This document shows positions 25,879 through 34,739 of a DNA stretch of 64,000 nt, piece by piece. The notes below the pieces were generated by a model. That model worked only from the letters and a program-made list of their open reading frames with translations. It made no database searches and was not told where the DNA came from. The position numbers were made by a program, and so were the translations under genes. Source of the DNA: Nicoliella spurrieriana (GTDB taxonomy: Bacteria; Bacillota; Bacilli; Lactobacillales; Lactobacillaceae); NCBI RefSeq assembly GCF_023380205.1, contig NZ_CP093361.1, positions 372,001 through 436,000 of the forward strand, read 5' to 3'. Every line of letters begins with the position of its first letter. The first letter of the stretch is position 1.

Positions 25879-26532
25879 ATGGCTACTAACTTACAATTAC
25901 GCAGTATGTTAACACTAGAATCACAACCAGGACCTTTTATTTCAATTTTCGAACCACTAGATGATGTTCGGAATCAAGACTTTGTCAAAAATTTGAGCAA
26001 TCGAGTTAAATCTTCATTTAATAATAAATATCCTGATAAAGATTGGTCACCATACCAAGCGAAATTCGATAAGCTAAAGATTCCAAGAATGTTGGGTTCA
26101 CGCAATACTAAGGCCTTAGCAATCTACGTCGGCCCCACCATCTTAAAGGTGTTTAAATTAAACCACGAAGTGAACGAGGCAATTATCATGGATGATACCA
26201 TGAAGATTATTGAATTGATTATCGATACCCAATTCAAACACATTCAACGTTCACATCGACTTTTTAACGCTGCCATTAAAAATATTAAGGTTCATTATCA
26301 TGAATCAAGCCAAATTGACATGACCACTGATAAACTCGATGACATTGTTAAACTCGCACCTGCTGGAAGAATCGATGCATTAATCATCAACTCCTCCGCA
26401 TCATTAGAAGCTAAGTACCATATTTTAAATGACCTCGCCATCACCGTCATCGGATTTGGTGGGAATGTATTCCTATTAAATAACGATGAAATGCCTAATA
26501 ATAAAGGGGTTGTGGTTATTAAACGGGGCTAA
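25879..26532 (+). CDS. baeRF-like (bacterial eRF1-domain-like) protein
   Basis: 217 aa. LTLESQPGPFISIFEPLDD, ALAIYVGPTILKVFKL and KLAPAGRIDALIIN resemble the conserved blocks of the bacterial archaeo-eukaryotic release-factor-like families found in Firmicutes. The protein is shorter than typical members (~350 aa), seemingly lacking part of the middle. The start at 25879 follows GGAGG with 8-nt spacing. Function unknown; a ribosome-linked stress role is only suggested by the family. Confidence 0.55.
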   Translation: MATNLQLRSMLTLESQPGPFISIFEPLDDVRNQDFVKNLSNRVKSSFNNKYPDKDWSPYQAKFDKLKIPRMLGSRNTKALAIYVGPTILKVFKLNHEVNEAIIMDDTMKIIELIIDTQFKHIQRSHRLFNAAIKNIKVHYHESSQIDMTTDKLDDIVKLAPAGRIDALIINSSASLEAKYHILNDLAITVIGFGGNVFLLNNDEMPNNKGVVVIKRG

Positions 26533-26560
26533 AAAAGACACTCATTCGAGTGCCTTTTTT
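26531..26560. terminator. Bidirectional terminator
   Basis: AAAAAAGACACTC pairs with GAGTGCCTTTTTT across ATTC. It lies between converging genes; the one mismatch becomes a wobble in leftward RNA. Confidence 0.85.
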
Positions 26561-26909
26561 ATTTGAAAAACGGTCGTCCACCAGCAAGAATCACTCCTAA
26601 CAAAAGTACGATGATCAATAAAACCGCTAGTGTCGTGATCCATGTCTTGTTAAGTTGGTGCTTTTTTTGCTTCGCAAACGTCATTTCTAAAAGGCCAATT
26701 AAGATAATTGCTGCAACGACCTTAGCCACCGTTAGGATTGGATTTCGATCCCACGCGTGCGGAAATAACACAATCCCGCTAACCAAAAATACTAGGTAGC
26801 AAAACCGGTCAATCATGACATAGAATTGATTGCCGCTCCTTAGTGACAATGCCATTACGGTCGAAATGATTAGAATTAAAGCAAAAATAATATGCAGCCA
26901 AAGAATCAT
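26559..26909 (-). CDS. DUF1516/YisL-like membrane protein
   Basis: 116 aa with four hydrophobic segments. It starts ILWLHIIFALILIISTVMAL and has RFCYLVFLVSGIVLF and ILTVAKVVAAIILIGLLEM, the pattern of the small YisL family of Firmicutes. Cytoplasmic membrane; function unknown. An RBS-like GGGGG precedes the ATG. Confidence 0.7.
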   Translation of the reverse strand: MILWLHIIFALILIISTVMALSLRSGNQFYVMIDRFCYLVFLVSGIVLFPHAWDRNPILTVAKVVAAIILIGLLEMTFAKQKKHQLNKTWITTLAVLLIIVLLLGVILAGGRPFFK

Positions 26910-26932
26910 ACCAATTCCCCCACTAAATTAAT

Positions 26933-27133
26933 TTATTCGTCTTTATTCTTTTTCCGTCGTTTGTCAGCCAATAATTTTTCAGCTGTCTTAGCGTTAATTT
27001 TAACGGAACCATTTGCATCCAATAATGGAATCAATGAACTACCGTAACCACCATATTCAACCCCGGTCTCACGGTCAACGTACACTGACACACCCGTAAA
27101 CGATTCTTCTAATAGTTTAAAACGTTTTGCCAA
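26933..27133 (-). CDS. Small DUF6440-like protein
   Basis: 66 aa. The start is taken as TTG at 27133 because GGGGG lies 8 nt upstream; the longer frame has no RBS. The core SVYVDRETGVEYGGYGSSLIPLLDANGSVKI matches the pattern VDxxTGVxY...LLDxxG of this small Firmicute family. The C-terminus is Lys/Arg-rich. Function unknown. Confidence 0.65.
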   Translation of the reverse strand: MAKRFKLLEESFTGVSVYVDRETGVEYGGYGSSLIPLLDANGSVKINAKTAEKLLADKRRKKNKDE

Positions 27134-27174
27134 TTTATTCGCCCCCAAGTTATCACTACCATTTATTCTAACAT

Positions 27175-27212
27175 AAAAAACACATAGCAACCGGATTGCC
27201 GATGCTATGCGT
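27175..27212 (-). terminator. Terminator of the pepC pair
   Basis: AACGCATAGCA pairs with TGCTATGTGTT on the minus strand, followed by a T-run, just past the stop of the first pepC. Confidence 0.8.
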
Positions 27213-27221
27213 TTAATCTAA

Positions 27222-28547
27222 TTAACTTAATGAATCCCAAGGCGCAAGTTCCACTGGAGCCTGTTCCAAAACGGCTTGTTGATCAGCAGTTAGGTACTTC
27301 TTGTTTACGACGACTTCATAGACAAATTCGTCCATCCAACTATCATCCATTGCGAAGTAACCCTTTTTACCGTTATCTGCTCCCCAGCTATTTTCAACCT
27401 TCCATCTCGTTGGTTGATCATCAACTAAATCGACACCCGTCAATACCATCGCGTGTGATACTTCAGCTTGATGATACTGCAATCGTTCAGCCTTACTCAT
27501 TGATAGGTCAATATTATATAACTCAGCCCGATGGTAAAGATTAGCGTCTAAAATTCCATCCTTACGTTGTGATTGTTCCACCACGTCGTTGCCAAACCAT
27601 ACTGTCTTACCCGCCTGCAACTGTTTAATCGCAGCAGTTTTTAAAACTTCCATTGGCAGGTTCACGAATTGGATTTGTTTCCCACCGACCACGTTATTTT
27701 GGCTAGGGAGGCTATATAACTGGTTGTAAGGCTTATCAGGTGAATTGGCAAGCACTACGTAATCATCTAAATCATCATCAAAGTACTTATCAAAGAATTG
27801 CTTGGGGGTCAATCCTTGGTCTAGATGGTAGTTATCCTTATCATCCCGATATTCAAAATCAAATTTTGCTGGCGGAACCCCGACTGAATAACCCACCATC
27901 CGGTAAACTTCACTCAACATCTTTTGGCGCACTTGGGTCAATTCCTCATCACTAACCCCATCATTAACGAGGTTCCGTAGTTGCATCCCATCACGCCGAA
28001 GCTTCAAATTCAATACAGAATTTAAATCACGGGTATTCTTAGTAACATTCGTTTCTGGAAAATCAGCCTGCGGCATCACGCCGTACTTTTGAACTAGCGC
28101 TGCTGACATGGCCCATTGACCACCATCATTGCCAGGCCCTGATAAGTAAAATGCAACCGTCCGGTCAGTTGTAGGTCGGTTCGCAGTACTAATCATTCGA
28201 TCATAGAAAATATTAGCCCGTTCGATTTTATCCCAGAAAAAGAGGTAACTTTGGGAAAGTTCAAATTCCTTTACACCGTATTTTGCTGCAAACTGGTGCC
28301 TTAGGTTATTAGTAAGTGAAAATAGCCAACAACGCCCGCTTTGCCGTTGGTTCGTCACTCCTCCGGTCTTAACTTCTACCGAGAAAACATGGTTCGTCCG
28401 AACCACCGCTTTAGGGTCCCGTGCGGTATTGTTAACCCCGTTTTGTTGAATTGCTCGGGCAATTACATCCGCTTGGGGTTGTTTTTGATAGTCTGCTTCC
28501 AGATCGGCAATATCATTAGCGGTTAGTGCATTTTTAGATTCAGTCAT
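27222..28547 (-). CDS. pepC: Aminopeptidase C (papain-like, bleomycin hydrolase family)
   Basis: 441 aa. Catalytic Cys73 in NQRQSGRCWLF, His in SHAMVLTGVDL and Asn in VENSWGADNGKKGYF form the C1B triad. It removes N-terminal residues from peptides in the cytosol and is usually a homohexamer whose C-terminus reaches the active site. The ATG at 28547 has GGAGG 7 nt before it. It follows a paralogue by about 20 bp, so the two are probably cotranscribed. Confidence 0.95.
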   Translation of the reverse strand: MTESKNALTANDIADLEADYQKQPQADVIARAIQQNGVNNTARDPKAVVRTNHVFSVEVKTGGVTNQRQSGRCWLFSLTNNLRHQFAAKYGVKEFELSQSYLFFWDKIERANIFYDRMISTANRPTTDRTVAFYLSGPGNDGGQWAMSAALVQKYGVMPQADFPETNVTKNTRDLNSVLNLKLRRDGMQLRNLVNDGVSDEELTQVRQKMLSEVYRMVGYSVGVPPAKFDFEYRDDKDNYHLDQGLTPKQFFDKYFDDDLDDYVVLANSPDKPYNQLYSLPSQNNVVGGKQIQFVNLPMEVLKTAAIKQLQAGKTVWFGNDVVEQSQRKDGILDANLYHRAELYNIDLSMSKAERLQYHQAEVSHAMVLTGVDLVDDQPTRWKVENSWGADNGKKGYFAMDDSWMDEFVYEVVVNKKYLTADQQAVLEQAPVELAPWDSLS

Positions 28548-28568
28548 TATCATCCCTCCAAGTGTTCA

Positions 28569-29885
28569 TTAATCCCACGGTTCCAGTTCAACAGGGGTCT
28601 GAGTCAGCATCTTTTGTTGCTTGGCGGTTAAGTACTCCCGTTTAACAATTACTTCGTACACAAAATTATCCATCCAGTCATCGGACATCGTAAAGTAGCC
28701 GTCTTCACCGACTTTAATCCCCCAACTATTTTCAACTTGCCACTTCGTGGGTTTGCCATCAATCACATCCACTCCGGTAAAGGTCATCGCATGTGATTCC
28801 TGTGCCTCTTGGTATTCAAAGCGTTGCTTCTTGGTTAAATCAAGATTAACGTCAAATAACCGATCACGACGGTAGAGGTGACTATCCAAGAGCCCGGCCT
28901 TCGTAATTGATTGTGCTCCAACGTCATTCCCAAACCAAACTGGTTCGCCATTTTTCAGTTGTGCTAACGTCATTCGTTTTAATTCTGGCATTGGTAGGTT
29001 TAGGTAGTGAATATCAGGCCCCCCCACTACGTTGCTTGCAGTGGGTTGATAGTACAACTGGTTGTAGGCACGGTGGGGAAAATTACATACAGGAACGTAT
29101 TCACTCAAATCCAATCCAAAATACTTATCATAGAATTGCTTGGGAGTTAAATTACGATCAATATGGTAATTATCCTTATCATCCCGATATTCAAAATCAA
29201 ATGTTTTTGGTGGTACCCCGATGCTCATTGCAACAATCCGATAGACCTCGGTCAACATTTGTTTTCTGGTGGCTTTAACTTCGGTAACGTTTGCATCTGC
29301 ATTCACTAATTCGCGTAGTTTTGCTCCATCACGACGTAACTTTAGTGATAATAACCGATCAAATTCACCCGTGTTATTAGCAACGGCGGTTCTAGGAAAT
29401 GCAGCATCTGGCATTATCCCGTACTTTTGCACTAATGCCACTGCCATATCCCATTCGCCACCGTCTTCATCTGGATACGATAAGTAGATTGATACTTCAC
29501 GGTCATGGGTATCCTGGTCAGCAGTTCTGATAATTTGATCATAATATGCATTCGCCCGTTCAATTTTATCCCAGAAAAATAAGAAGTTTGATGATAATTC
29601 AAACCCACTAACGTTATTTTGCTTTACAAATTGATGCCGTAAGATGTTCATTAATGCAAACATCCAACAAAAACCGGCCTGTTTTTGATCAGTAATTTTA
29701 TCGTTCTTACTGGCCTTTAAGTCAATTGAAAAGGTCGGATTTAAGCGGACCTTGGCTTGATTATCAATGGCTACTTTGTTAATGCCATTTTCTTGGATCG
29801 CCCTAGCAATTACGTCTGCCTGTGGTTGACGATCATATTCGGTTTTAAAACGTGCTAAGTCATTAGCACTGACTTCGTTCGTCAT
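28569..29885 (-). CDS. pepC: Aminopeptidase C paralogue
   Basis: 438 aa, well conserved with the downstream copy along its full length. Cys73 lies in DQKQAGFCWMF, where the usual SGRCW reads AGFCW; His is in SHAMTFTGVDV and Asn in VENSWGIKVGEDGYF, so the triad is intact. The Arg to Phe change next to the nucleophile may alter specificity. Start at 29885 with GGAGG 8 nt upstream. A tandem duplication that has since diverged. Confidence 0.93.
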   Translation of the reverse strand: MTNEVSANDLARFKTEYDRQPQADVIARAIQENGINKVAIDNQAKVRLNPTFSIDLKASKNDKITDQKQAGFCWMFALMNILRHQFVKQNNVSGFELSSNFLFFWDKIERANAYYDQIIRTADQDTHDREVSIYLSYPDEDGGEWDMAVALVQKYGIMPDAAFPRTAVANNTGEFDRLLSLKLRRDGAKLRELVNADANVTEVKATRKQMLTEVYRIVAMSIGVPPKTFDFEYRDDKDNYHIDRNLTPKQFYDKYFGLDLSEYVPVCNFPHRAYNQLYYQPTASNVVGGPDIHYLNLPMPELKRMTLAQLKNGEPVWFGNDVGAQSITKAGLLDSHLYRRDRLFDVNLDLTKKQRFEYQEAQESHAMTFTGVDVIDGKPTKWQVENSWGIKVGEDGYFTMSDDWMDNFVYEVIVKREYLTAKQQKMLTQTPVELEPWD

Positions 29886-29982
29886 TAACCATTCCTCCTT
29901 GATTAATAAACCATTAAAAAACAATTTATTTATAATCATACTATCATTTTAGTTAAAGTAAAGCAGCCCAACTAACTATAAT

Positions 29983-30005
29983 AAAAAGAGCCCCCGTAAG
30001 AGCTC
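29983..30005 (-). terminator. Terminator of the 138-aa gene
   Basis: GAGCTC pairs with GGGCTC (one G-U) on the minus strand with TTTTTAT following. Confidence 0.65.
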
Positions 30006-30026
30006 CGATTAAATCATCAATTTAGC

Positions 30027-30443
30027 TTATGATTTAGCGATATCATCGTAAGTACTAGTCATCTTTTCAATTACGGCTGGTAAACTAACATCATTTAAAT
30101 CAACCGTAGTTGTGAGACAGTGGTATGGACGATAGTAGTAAATCTTAAAATTACTTCCATCAATCCGGTGATTAGGTAACTTTTCAAAGTAGTTTTCCAC
30201 AGTGGATAACTCTGGGTAATCTTTGATATCAAAAACGCCCCAGTCTTCCAATTGGAGTGGGATTAAAACCCGTACTTGGTGGTCATTGTGAACTTGAAAT
30301 TGAATTTCACAATCGCCATCATTAACAAGTCCAACCATTGCCCAATATGGTGTTTCAGGGATGATTTTTAATTCTGAAATGTTGTATTGACCATCAGCTT
30401 TAACTGATTCAACAGCACTTTCAATTGTATCGATCATCTGCAT
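30027..30443 (-). CDS. Hypothetical protein, 138 aa
   Basis: Acidic soluble protein without signal peptide or membrane segment. It alternates short hydrophobic strands and charged turns (e.g. WAMVGLVNDGDCEIQFQVHNDHQVRVLIPLQL). No family recognised. GAAAGGA precedes the ATG. It is divergent from an RNPP-like regulator, with direct repeats in the intergenic region, so it may be that regulator's target. Confidence 0.7.
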   Translation of the reverse strand: MQMIDTIESAVESVKADGQYNISELKIIPETPYWAMVGLVNDGDCEIQFQVHNDHQVRVLIPLQLEDWGVFDIKDYPELSTVENYFEKLPNHRIDGSNFKIYYYRPYHCLTTTVDLNDVSLPAVIEKMTSTYDDIAKS

Positions 30444-30486
30444 GAAATCATATCCTTTCTCTATATTAATACGTATATAATTATAC

Positions 30487-30529
30487 CATTATAATTAAAC
30501 TACGATTACTATTATACATTATAATTAAA
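30487..30529. repeat. 13-bp direct repeats in the divergent promoter region
   Basis: CATTATAATTAAA occurs at 30487-30499 and 30517-30529, 30 bp apart (about three helical turns), between the 138-aa gene and the regulator. It also contains TATAAT-like sequence on the minus strand. The rest of 30444-30742 is AT-rich with no further clear signal. Confidence 0.45.
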
Positions 30530-30742
30530 TGCTTTTTTACAATTTTCACGGAACATAATTACTAATATTGTCTTTATTAAATAAAGATTATCAAAAAAAA
30601 TTATAAAAATGAACGTTTTGTATGTTATTTATTTCATGTTTGTGATACTATATTAATTTGTGAATGATAGATACTTTTTGTTAGTGAATATTTAGAACTG
30701 TTTTTTGAGAGAGAATATGTTTTATAATGAGAGGTAATTAAT

Positions 30743-31582
30743 ATGTTTTTAGGAAGTAAAATTGCTCAGCAGCGGAAGGCGAAAAACATCACCCAAACCG
30801 ATCTAGCGAGCGATATTTGTACACAGAATACCATCAGTAAGATTGAAAAGCATAACGTTCCACCAACTACTAAGATTTTGATTAAGCTATGTCAAAGAAT
30901 TGATTTAACCTTAAATGATGTCTTTTCAGACTTCAGTCGTCCAGATGGTGATTTAAATTCAAAGTTACAAACCATCGAACAATCATTATACAACTATAAG
31001 CCTGAAAACGAATCTAAACTAGAGAAGGCGGTTAGTAAGTTAAATCCTGAAAAACTAGAATTAAATGATCAGATTCAAGCACAGTTCATCGTTGCATTTT
31101 TGAAGTTCCGTCAAGGTAAATTTGAAGATGCGATTTTTGAATGTGATAAGGTCCTAGCCAGCACCCACAGTGATGATGAGAATGTATATACTACGTTAGC
31201 ATATACGATCAAGGGTGACTCATACAAAAAAGTGGATAAAATTAATAAGGCTGAATACTACTTCAACATCGCTGATAATTTTATCAATAATTTAAAATTG
31301 GATCAGGAAAATGATAATAATTCAATTCAAATTATTTTTGTATGTAACCAACTGGCTAACTACTATGTTCTAACTAAGCAATTTAAAAAAACAATGAAGG
31401 TTGCAAGAAAGGGAATCAGTCTAAACGACCGCTTGCACACTACCTATTTTATGGATTCCCTATTTAAGATTGCATATGAAGCAGGTAAAGAACTTAATTT
31501 AACCACAGAGCTACTCGAAAAATACCAAAAGTTTGCTAATTTATTCAGTGAATATAATGAATTTGAGAGTGTTAATGATTAA
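30743..31582 (+). CDS. Rgg/PlcR-like (RNPP-type) transcriptional regulator
   Basis: 279 aa. An N-terminal XRE-type helix-turn-helix (residues 1-63: IAQQRKAKNITQTDLASDICTQNTISKIEK...) is followed by about 200 residues of helical, TPR-like repeats (e.g. FRQGKFEDAIFECDKV, KADYYFNIADNFI). This layout is that of peptide-pheromone-responsive RNPP regulators. RBS GAGAGG upstream of the ATG. No pheromone precursor is evident nearby; the next ORF (99 aa) lacks a signal peptide. The target may be the divergent gene. Confidence 0.8.
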   Translation: MFLGSKIAQQRKAKNITQTDLASDICTQNTISKIEKHNVPPTTKILIKLCQRIDLTLNDVFSDFSRPDGDLNSKLQTIEQSLYNYKPENESKLEKAVSKLNPEKLELNDQIQAQFIVAFLKFRQGKFEDAIFECDKVLASTHSDDENVYTTLAYTIKGDSYKKVDKINKAEYYFNIADNFINNLKLDQENDNNSIQIIFVCNQLANYYVLTKQFKKTMKVARKGISLNDRLHTTYFMDSLFKIAYEAGKELNLTTELLEKYQKFANLFSEYNEFESVND

Positions 31583-31601
31583 ATAAAGGATCGTGATTTA
31601 G

Positions 31602-31901
31602 ATGATCAATATTAAACAACACATTCGCATGTACGCTGAAACGGCAGTGGAGAATCACGATTTAGTCTCCACTGAGGACGTTCGATCAATCGCCCAACCC
31701 GATCATAAGTCATGGAATGTGGCTGTTAATAATTTTCAAAATAACAATCGCACCGTTCAAATTACCCTATCTCCAGTTGATAACTCATCTGAATACCGGG
31801 TATTAGATAGTAATGATAATCCTATTTGGCAAGGTCAATTCACAGAAGCAAACTTTAATTCTATTATTCAAAATGTTCTAATGAAGCTAAATATTATCTA
31901 A
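31602..31901 (+). CDS. Hypothetical protein, 99 aa
   Basis: Soluble, no signal peptide. An N-terminal helical part (INIKQHIRMYAETAVENHDLV) is followed by beta-rich sequence ending in LMKLNII. AAAGGAT lies upstream of the ATG, 19 bp after the regulator stop, so it is likely cotranscribed with it. Not recognised. Confidence 0.65.
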   Translation: MINIKQHIRMYAETAVENHDLVSTEDVRSIAQPDHKSWNVAVNNFQNNNRTVQITLSPVDNSSEYRVLDSNDNPIWQGQFTEANFNSIIQNVLMKLNII

Positions 31902-31904
31902 CTA

Positions 31905-31935
31905 AAAAGCCCTCCCAAGTAATGGGAAGGCTTTT
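31905..31935. terminator. Bidirectional terminator
   Basis: AAAAGCCCTCCC pairs with GGGAAGGCTTTT between the 99-aa gene and lepB, which converge. Confidence 0.85.
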
Positions 31936-31938
31936 AAT

Positions 31939-32583
31939 TTATTCATATGATAATGAATTAATGTTTTCTTGTTGTTGTTTATTCGTATTATTTCCATTAA
32001 ATGGTGCTGGCCATTCAAAGACGTGGACGACACCCATAATCTTATCCTTCGGAACAAATCCCCAGTAACGACTATCATTAGAAACACTCCGGTGATCACC
32101 TAAGACGAAATATTCACCCTTTGGAACCGTCACGGCCTGCTTATTCTTAGGCCAATTAGCTGCTAACTTATGGATATCCCAATTAGTAATCTTGTAGGCT
32201 GGAATTTGAGTTCCCTTTGTCCGTTCATATTTACTAATGAAGGTTTGCTTGATTTGTTTATTATTCACATAGATGGTGCCATCTTTAAATGCTACTTTGT
32301 CCCCTGGTAATCCAATTACCCGCTTAACATAGTAATCTGGATTTCCATTTGCTTGTGGGTCTTCACCAGAAGCGTTAAAAACAATTACGCTAAGGTGCTT
32401 AATTTTAGCTTGCCGGTAAACCACGATTGACTGATTATTCTTTAAATTTGGCTCCATGGAAGACCCACTGACCCGGACCTTCGTGATCAAGAACGCTTGA
32501 ACGATCCAAAGAATTACTAAGGTCACAACGACTGGTAAAACGTAGTCGTATATAAACTGAATGAATTTATTTTCCGATTTCAC
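31939..32583 (-). CDS. lepB: Signal peptidase I
   Basis: 214 aa. One N-terminal transmembrane helix, catalytic Ser in GSSMEPNL, Lys in YYVKRVIGLPGDKV and the VLGDHRSVSNDSRYWGFVP box E. It cleaves signal peptides of exported proteins at the outer membrane face. GTG start with AGGAG 8 nt upstream. Its substrates here include the Ser-rich muramidase and surface proteins. Confidence 0.95.
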   Translation of the reverse strand: MKSENKFIQFIYDYVLPVVVTLVILWIVQAFLITKVRVSGSSMEPNLKNNQSIVVYRQAKIKHLSVIVFNASGEDPQANGNPDYYVKRVIGLPGDKVAFKDGTIYVNNKQIKQTFISKYERTKGTQIPAYKITNWDIHKLAANWPKNKQAVTVPKGEYFVLGDHRSVSNDSRYWGFVPKDKIMGVVHVFEWPAPFNGNNTNKQQQENINSLSYE

Positions 32584-32677
32584 AATAACGTCTCCTGTTC
32601 AATTTAAGCAAATTTACTAGTATTATAACATTTTACGCCAAAAGATTCTGATATCAATCATTTTTTTATCAACAAAG

Positions 32678-32697
32678 TTATCCACAACTTATCCACA
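32678..32697 (+). promoter_or_regulatory. DnaA box pair between lepB and mnmG
   Basis: Two perfect TTATCCACA boxes (32678-32686, 32689-32697) in direct repeat at 11-bp spacing, the spacing also used in the origin clusters 6-8 kb away. Confidence 0.75.
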
Positions 32698-32713
32698 GTA
32701 ACAATATGTACAC

Positions 32714-32755
32714 AAAAGTAATCCACAGGTTCCTTAAAACCTGTGGATTACTTTT
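32714..32755 (-). terminator. Terminator of mnmG
   Basis: Perfect 18-nt arms around CCTTAA, containing a DnaA-box-like AATCCACAG, overlap the last base of the mnmG stop codon. Confidence 0.88.
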
Positions 32756-34680
32756 TACTTCGTCTTTGCAATCCGTCCCTGTTGGATATAAACACTTAGA
32801 ATTGCAATATCAGAAGGATTTACCCCACTAATTCTGGATGCTTGGGCAATACTGTGTGGTTGAATCTGTTTTAGTTTTTGATGGGCTTCAGTTGCCAATC
32901 CATCAATCGCATCATAATCAATGTTTTCTGGAATTTTCTTAGCTTCCATCTTCTTCAGTTTTTCAACGTTTTCTTCGGCCTTTTTAATGTATCCGGCGTA
33001 CTTAGTCCGAATTTCAACCTGCTCGATTACCCGCCGGCCCAGTGGCTGGTCAGGGGCTGGGATAAAGCGCTTCAAAACGTTGTAAGTAACGTATGGTCTT
33101 CGTAGGAAAACGGACGCTAAGACCCCATCTTGAAGTGGTTTATCACCGTGGTCTTGGATGAATTGGTTCACTTCAGCATTGGGCTTAATCCGAATACTGT
33201 TCAGCCGCTTGATTTCGCCTTCCACTGCAGCTTTCTTTGCAAGAAATGCTTGATAACGCTCCTCTGAAATTAACCCCAACTCATATCCCTTTTCGGTTAA
33301 TCGCATGTCAGCATTATCGTGCCGCAGTAATAAACGATACTCAGCCCGACTAGTAAGGAGTCGGTAGGGTTCGTTCGTCCCCTTGGTAACCAAATCGTCA
33401 ACCATTACGCCAATGTAGGCTTCATTCCGCTTTAAAATTAGCGGATCCTTCCCCTGAGCTCGTAATGCAGCATTAATGCCCGCATACATCCCCTGTCCAG
33501 CAGCTTCTTCATACCCGGAAGTCCCATTGGTTTGTCCCGCAGTATAGAGGTTCTTTATCACCTTAGTCTCAAACGTCGGTTTTAACTGGTATGGATCAAC
33601 TACGTCATATTCAATTGCGTATCCAGGCCGCATTAGTTCAGCATCACGCATCCCCTCAACGGAGTGCACCATCTTTTGTTGGACTTCTTCTGGCATCGAA
33701 GTTGACATTCCATTAACATAGTATTCCTGGGTATCACGACCCTCAGGTTCCAAAAAGACCTGGTGGTGATCCTTATCAGCGAACCGCACAACTTTATCTT
33801 CAATTGAAGGACAATACCGTGGTCCAATTCCTTCAACGGTTCCATTGAACATTGGTGCCCGATCCAAGTTTTCACGAATGATCGCATGGGTCTTCTCATT
33901 CGTATATGTTAACCAACAAGAAAGTTGATTCTTCACATCTAGATACTGGCTATCAGGGGTTTCATAACTAAAGTGGTTCACATCTTTATCCCCAGGTTGT
34001 TCAGTCGTCTTAGTGAAGTCAATCGTATTTCCATCGACCCGTGGTGGGGTCCCGGTCTTAAAGCGCTTCAGCTTGAAACCAAGCGCTTCTAAATTCTTAG
34101 AAAGCTCCAGTGCTGGTTGGGTATTATTAGGGCCTGAGGAGTACTGCAGTTCACCGATGATAATTCTACCCCGTGCAGACGTTCCGGTACATAAAACGAC
34201 CGTTTTGGCGTTATATTTAGCCCCTGTGTTAGTAACAACACCCTTACAAACCCCATCTTCCGTAATCAACGAATCCACAATTCCCTGACGTAACGTCAGG
34301 TGGGGTTGATTTTCAATCGTTTGCTTCATTTTCATGTGATAAGCATGCTTATCGGCTTGAGCCCGCAGTGCCCGGACGGCTGGACCCTTCCCGGTATTTA
34401 GCATTCGCATTTGAACGTAGGTCTTATCAATATTGCGACCCATTTCACCACCAAGTGCATCCACTTCACGGACCACAATTCCCTTTGCGGGGCCCCCAAC
34501 AGACGGGTTACATGGCATAAATGCAACCATTTCTAAATTGATCGTCAATAACAGGGTCTGATTCCCCATTCTAGCGGCCGCTAATGCTGCTTCACAGCCG
34601 GCATGTCCAGCACCGACCACGATGACATCGTAATCCGGCCCCTGATAAGTCTGCTTAACATGACTTAAAATTTCACTCAT
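32755..34680 (-). CDS. mnmG: tRNA uridine-5-carboxymethylaminomethyl modification enzyme, FAD subunit
   Basis: 641 aa. FAD-binding [17 protein letters not shown] at residues ~23-39, [11 protein letters not shown], and the C-terminal helical tRNA/MnmE-binding region are present. With MnmE it installs cmnm5U34 on tRNAs. GGAGG precedes the ATG. It is the last gene of the leftward rpmH-to-mnmG block; satellite DnaA boxes lie on both sides. Confidence 0.97.
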   Translation of the reverse strand: MSEILSHVKQTYQGPDYDVIVVGAGHAGCEAALAAARMGNQTLLLTINLEMVAFMPCNPSVGGPAKGIVVREVDALGGEMGRNIDKTYVQMRMLNTGKGPAVRALRAQADKHAYHMKMKQTIENQPHLTLRQGIVDSLITEDGVCKGVVTNTGAKYNAKTVVLCTGTSARGRIIIGELQYSSGPNNTQPALELSKNLEALGFKLKRFKTGTPPRVDGNTIDFTKTTEQPGDKDVNHFSYETPDSQYLDVKNQLSCWLTYTNEKTHAIIRENLDRAPMFNGTVEGIGPRYCPSIEDKVVRFADKDHHQVFLEPEGRDTQEYYVNGMSTSMPEEVQQKMVHSVEGMRDAELMRPGYAIEYDVVDPYQLKPTFETKVIKNLYTAGQTNGTSGYEEAAGQGMYAGINAALRAQGKDPLILKRNEAYIGVMVDDLVTKGTNEPYRLLTSRAEYRLLLRHDNADMRLTEKGYELGLISEERYQAFLAKKAAVEGEIKRLNSIRIKPNAEVNQFIQDHGDKPLQDGVLASVFLRRPYVTYNVLKRFIPAPDQPLGRRVIEQVEIRTKYAGYIKKAEENVEKLKKMEAKKIPENIDYDAIDGLATEAHQKLKQIQPHSIAQASRISGVNPSDIAILSVYIQQGRIAKTK

Positions 34681-34695
34681 AATTTTCCTCCAAAG

Positions 34696-34738
34696 TTATC
34701 CACATGTTGATTATTTGAATTTACATTAGTTATCCACA
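34696..34738 (+). promoter_or_regulatory. Two DnaA boxes between mnmG and mnmE
   Basis: Perfect TTATCCACA at 34696-34704 and 34730-34738, the second ending one base before the mnmE stop codon. Confidence 0.7.
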
Positions 34739-34739
34739 G

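Noticed and set aside
31602-31901. Pheromone precursor for the RNPP-like regulator
   Set aside because: 99 aa with no signal peptide or processing site.
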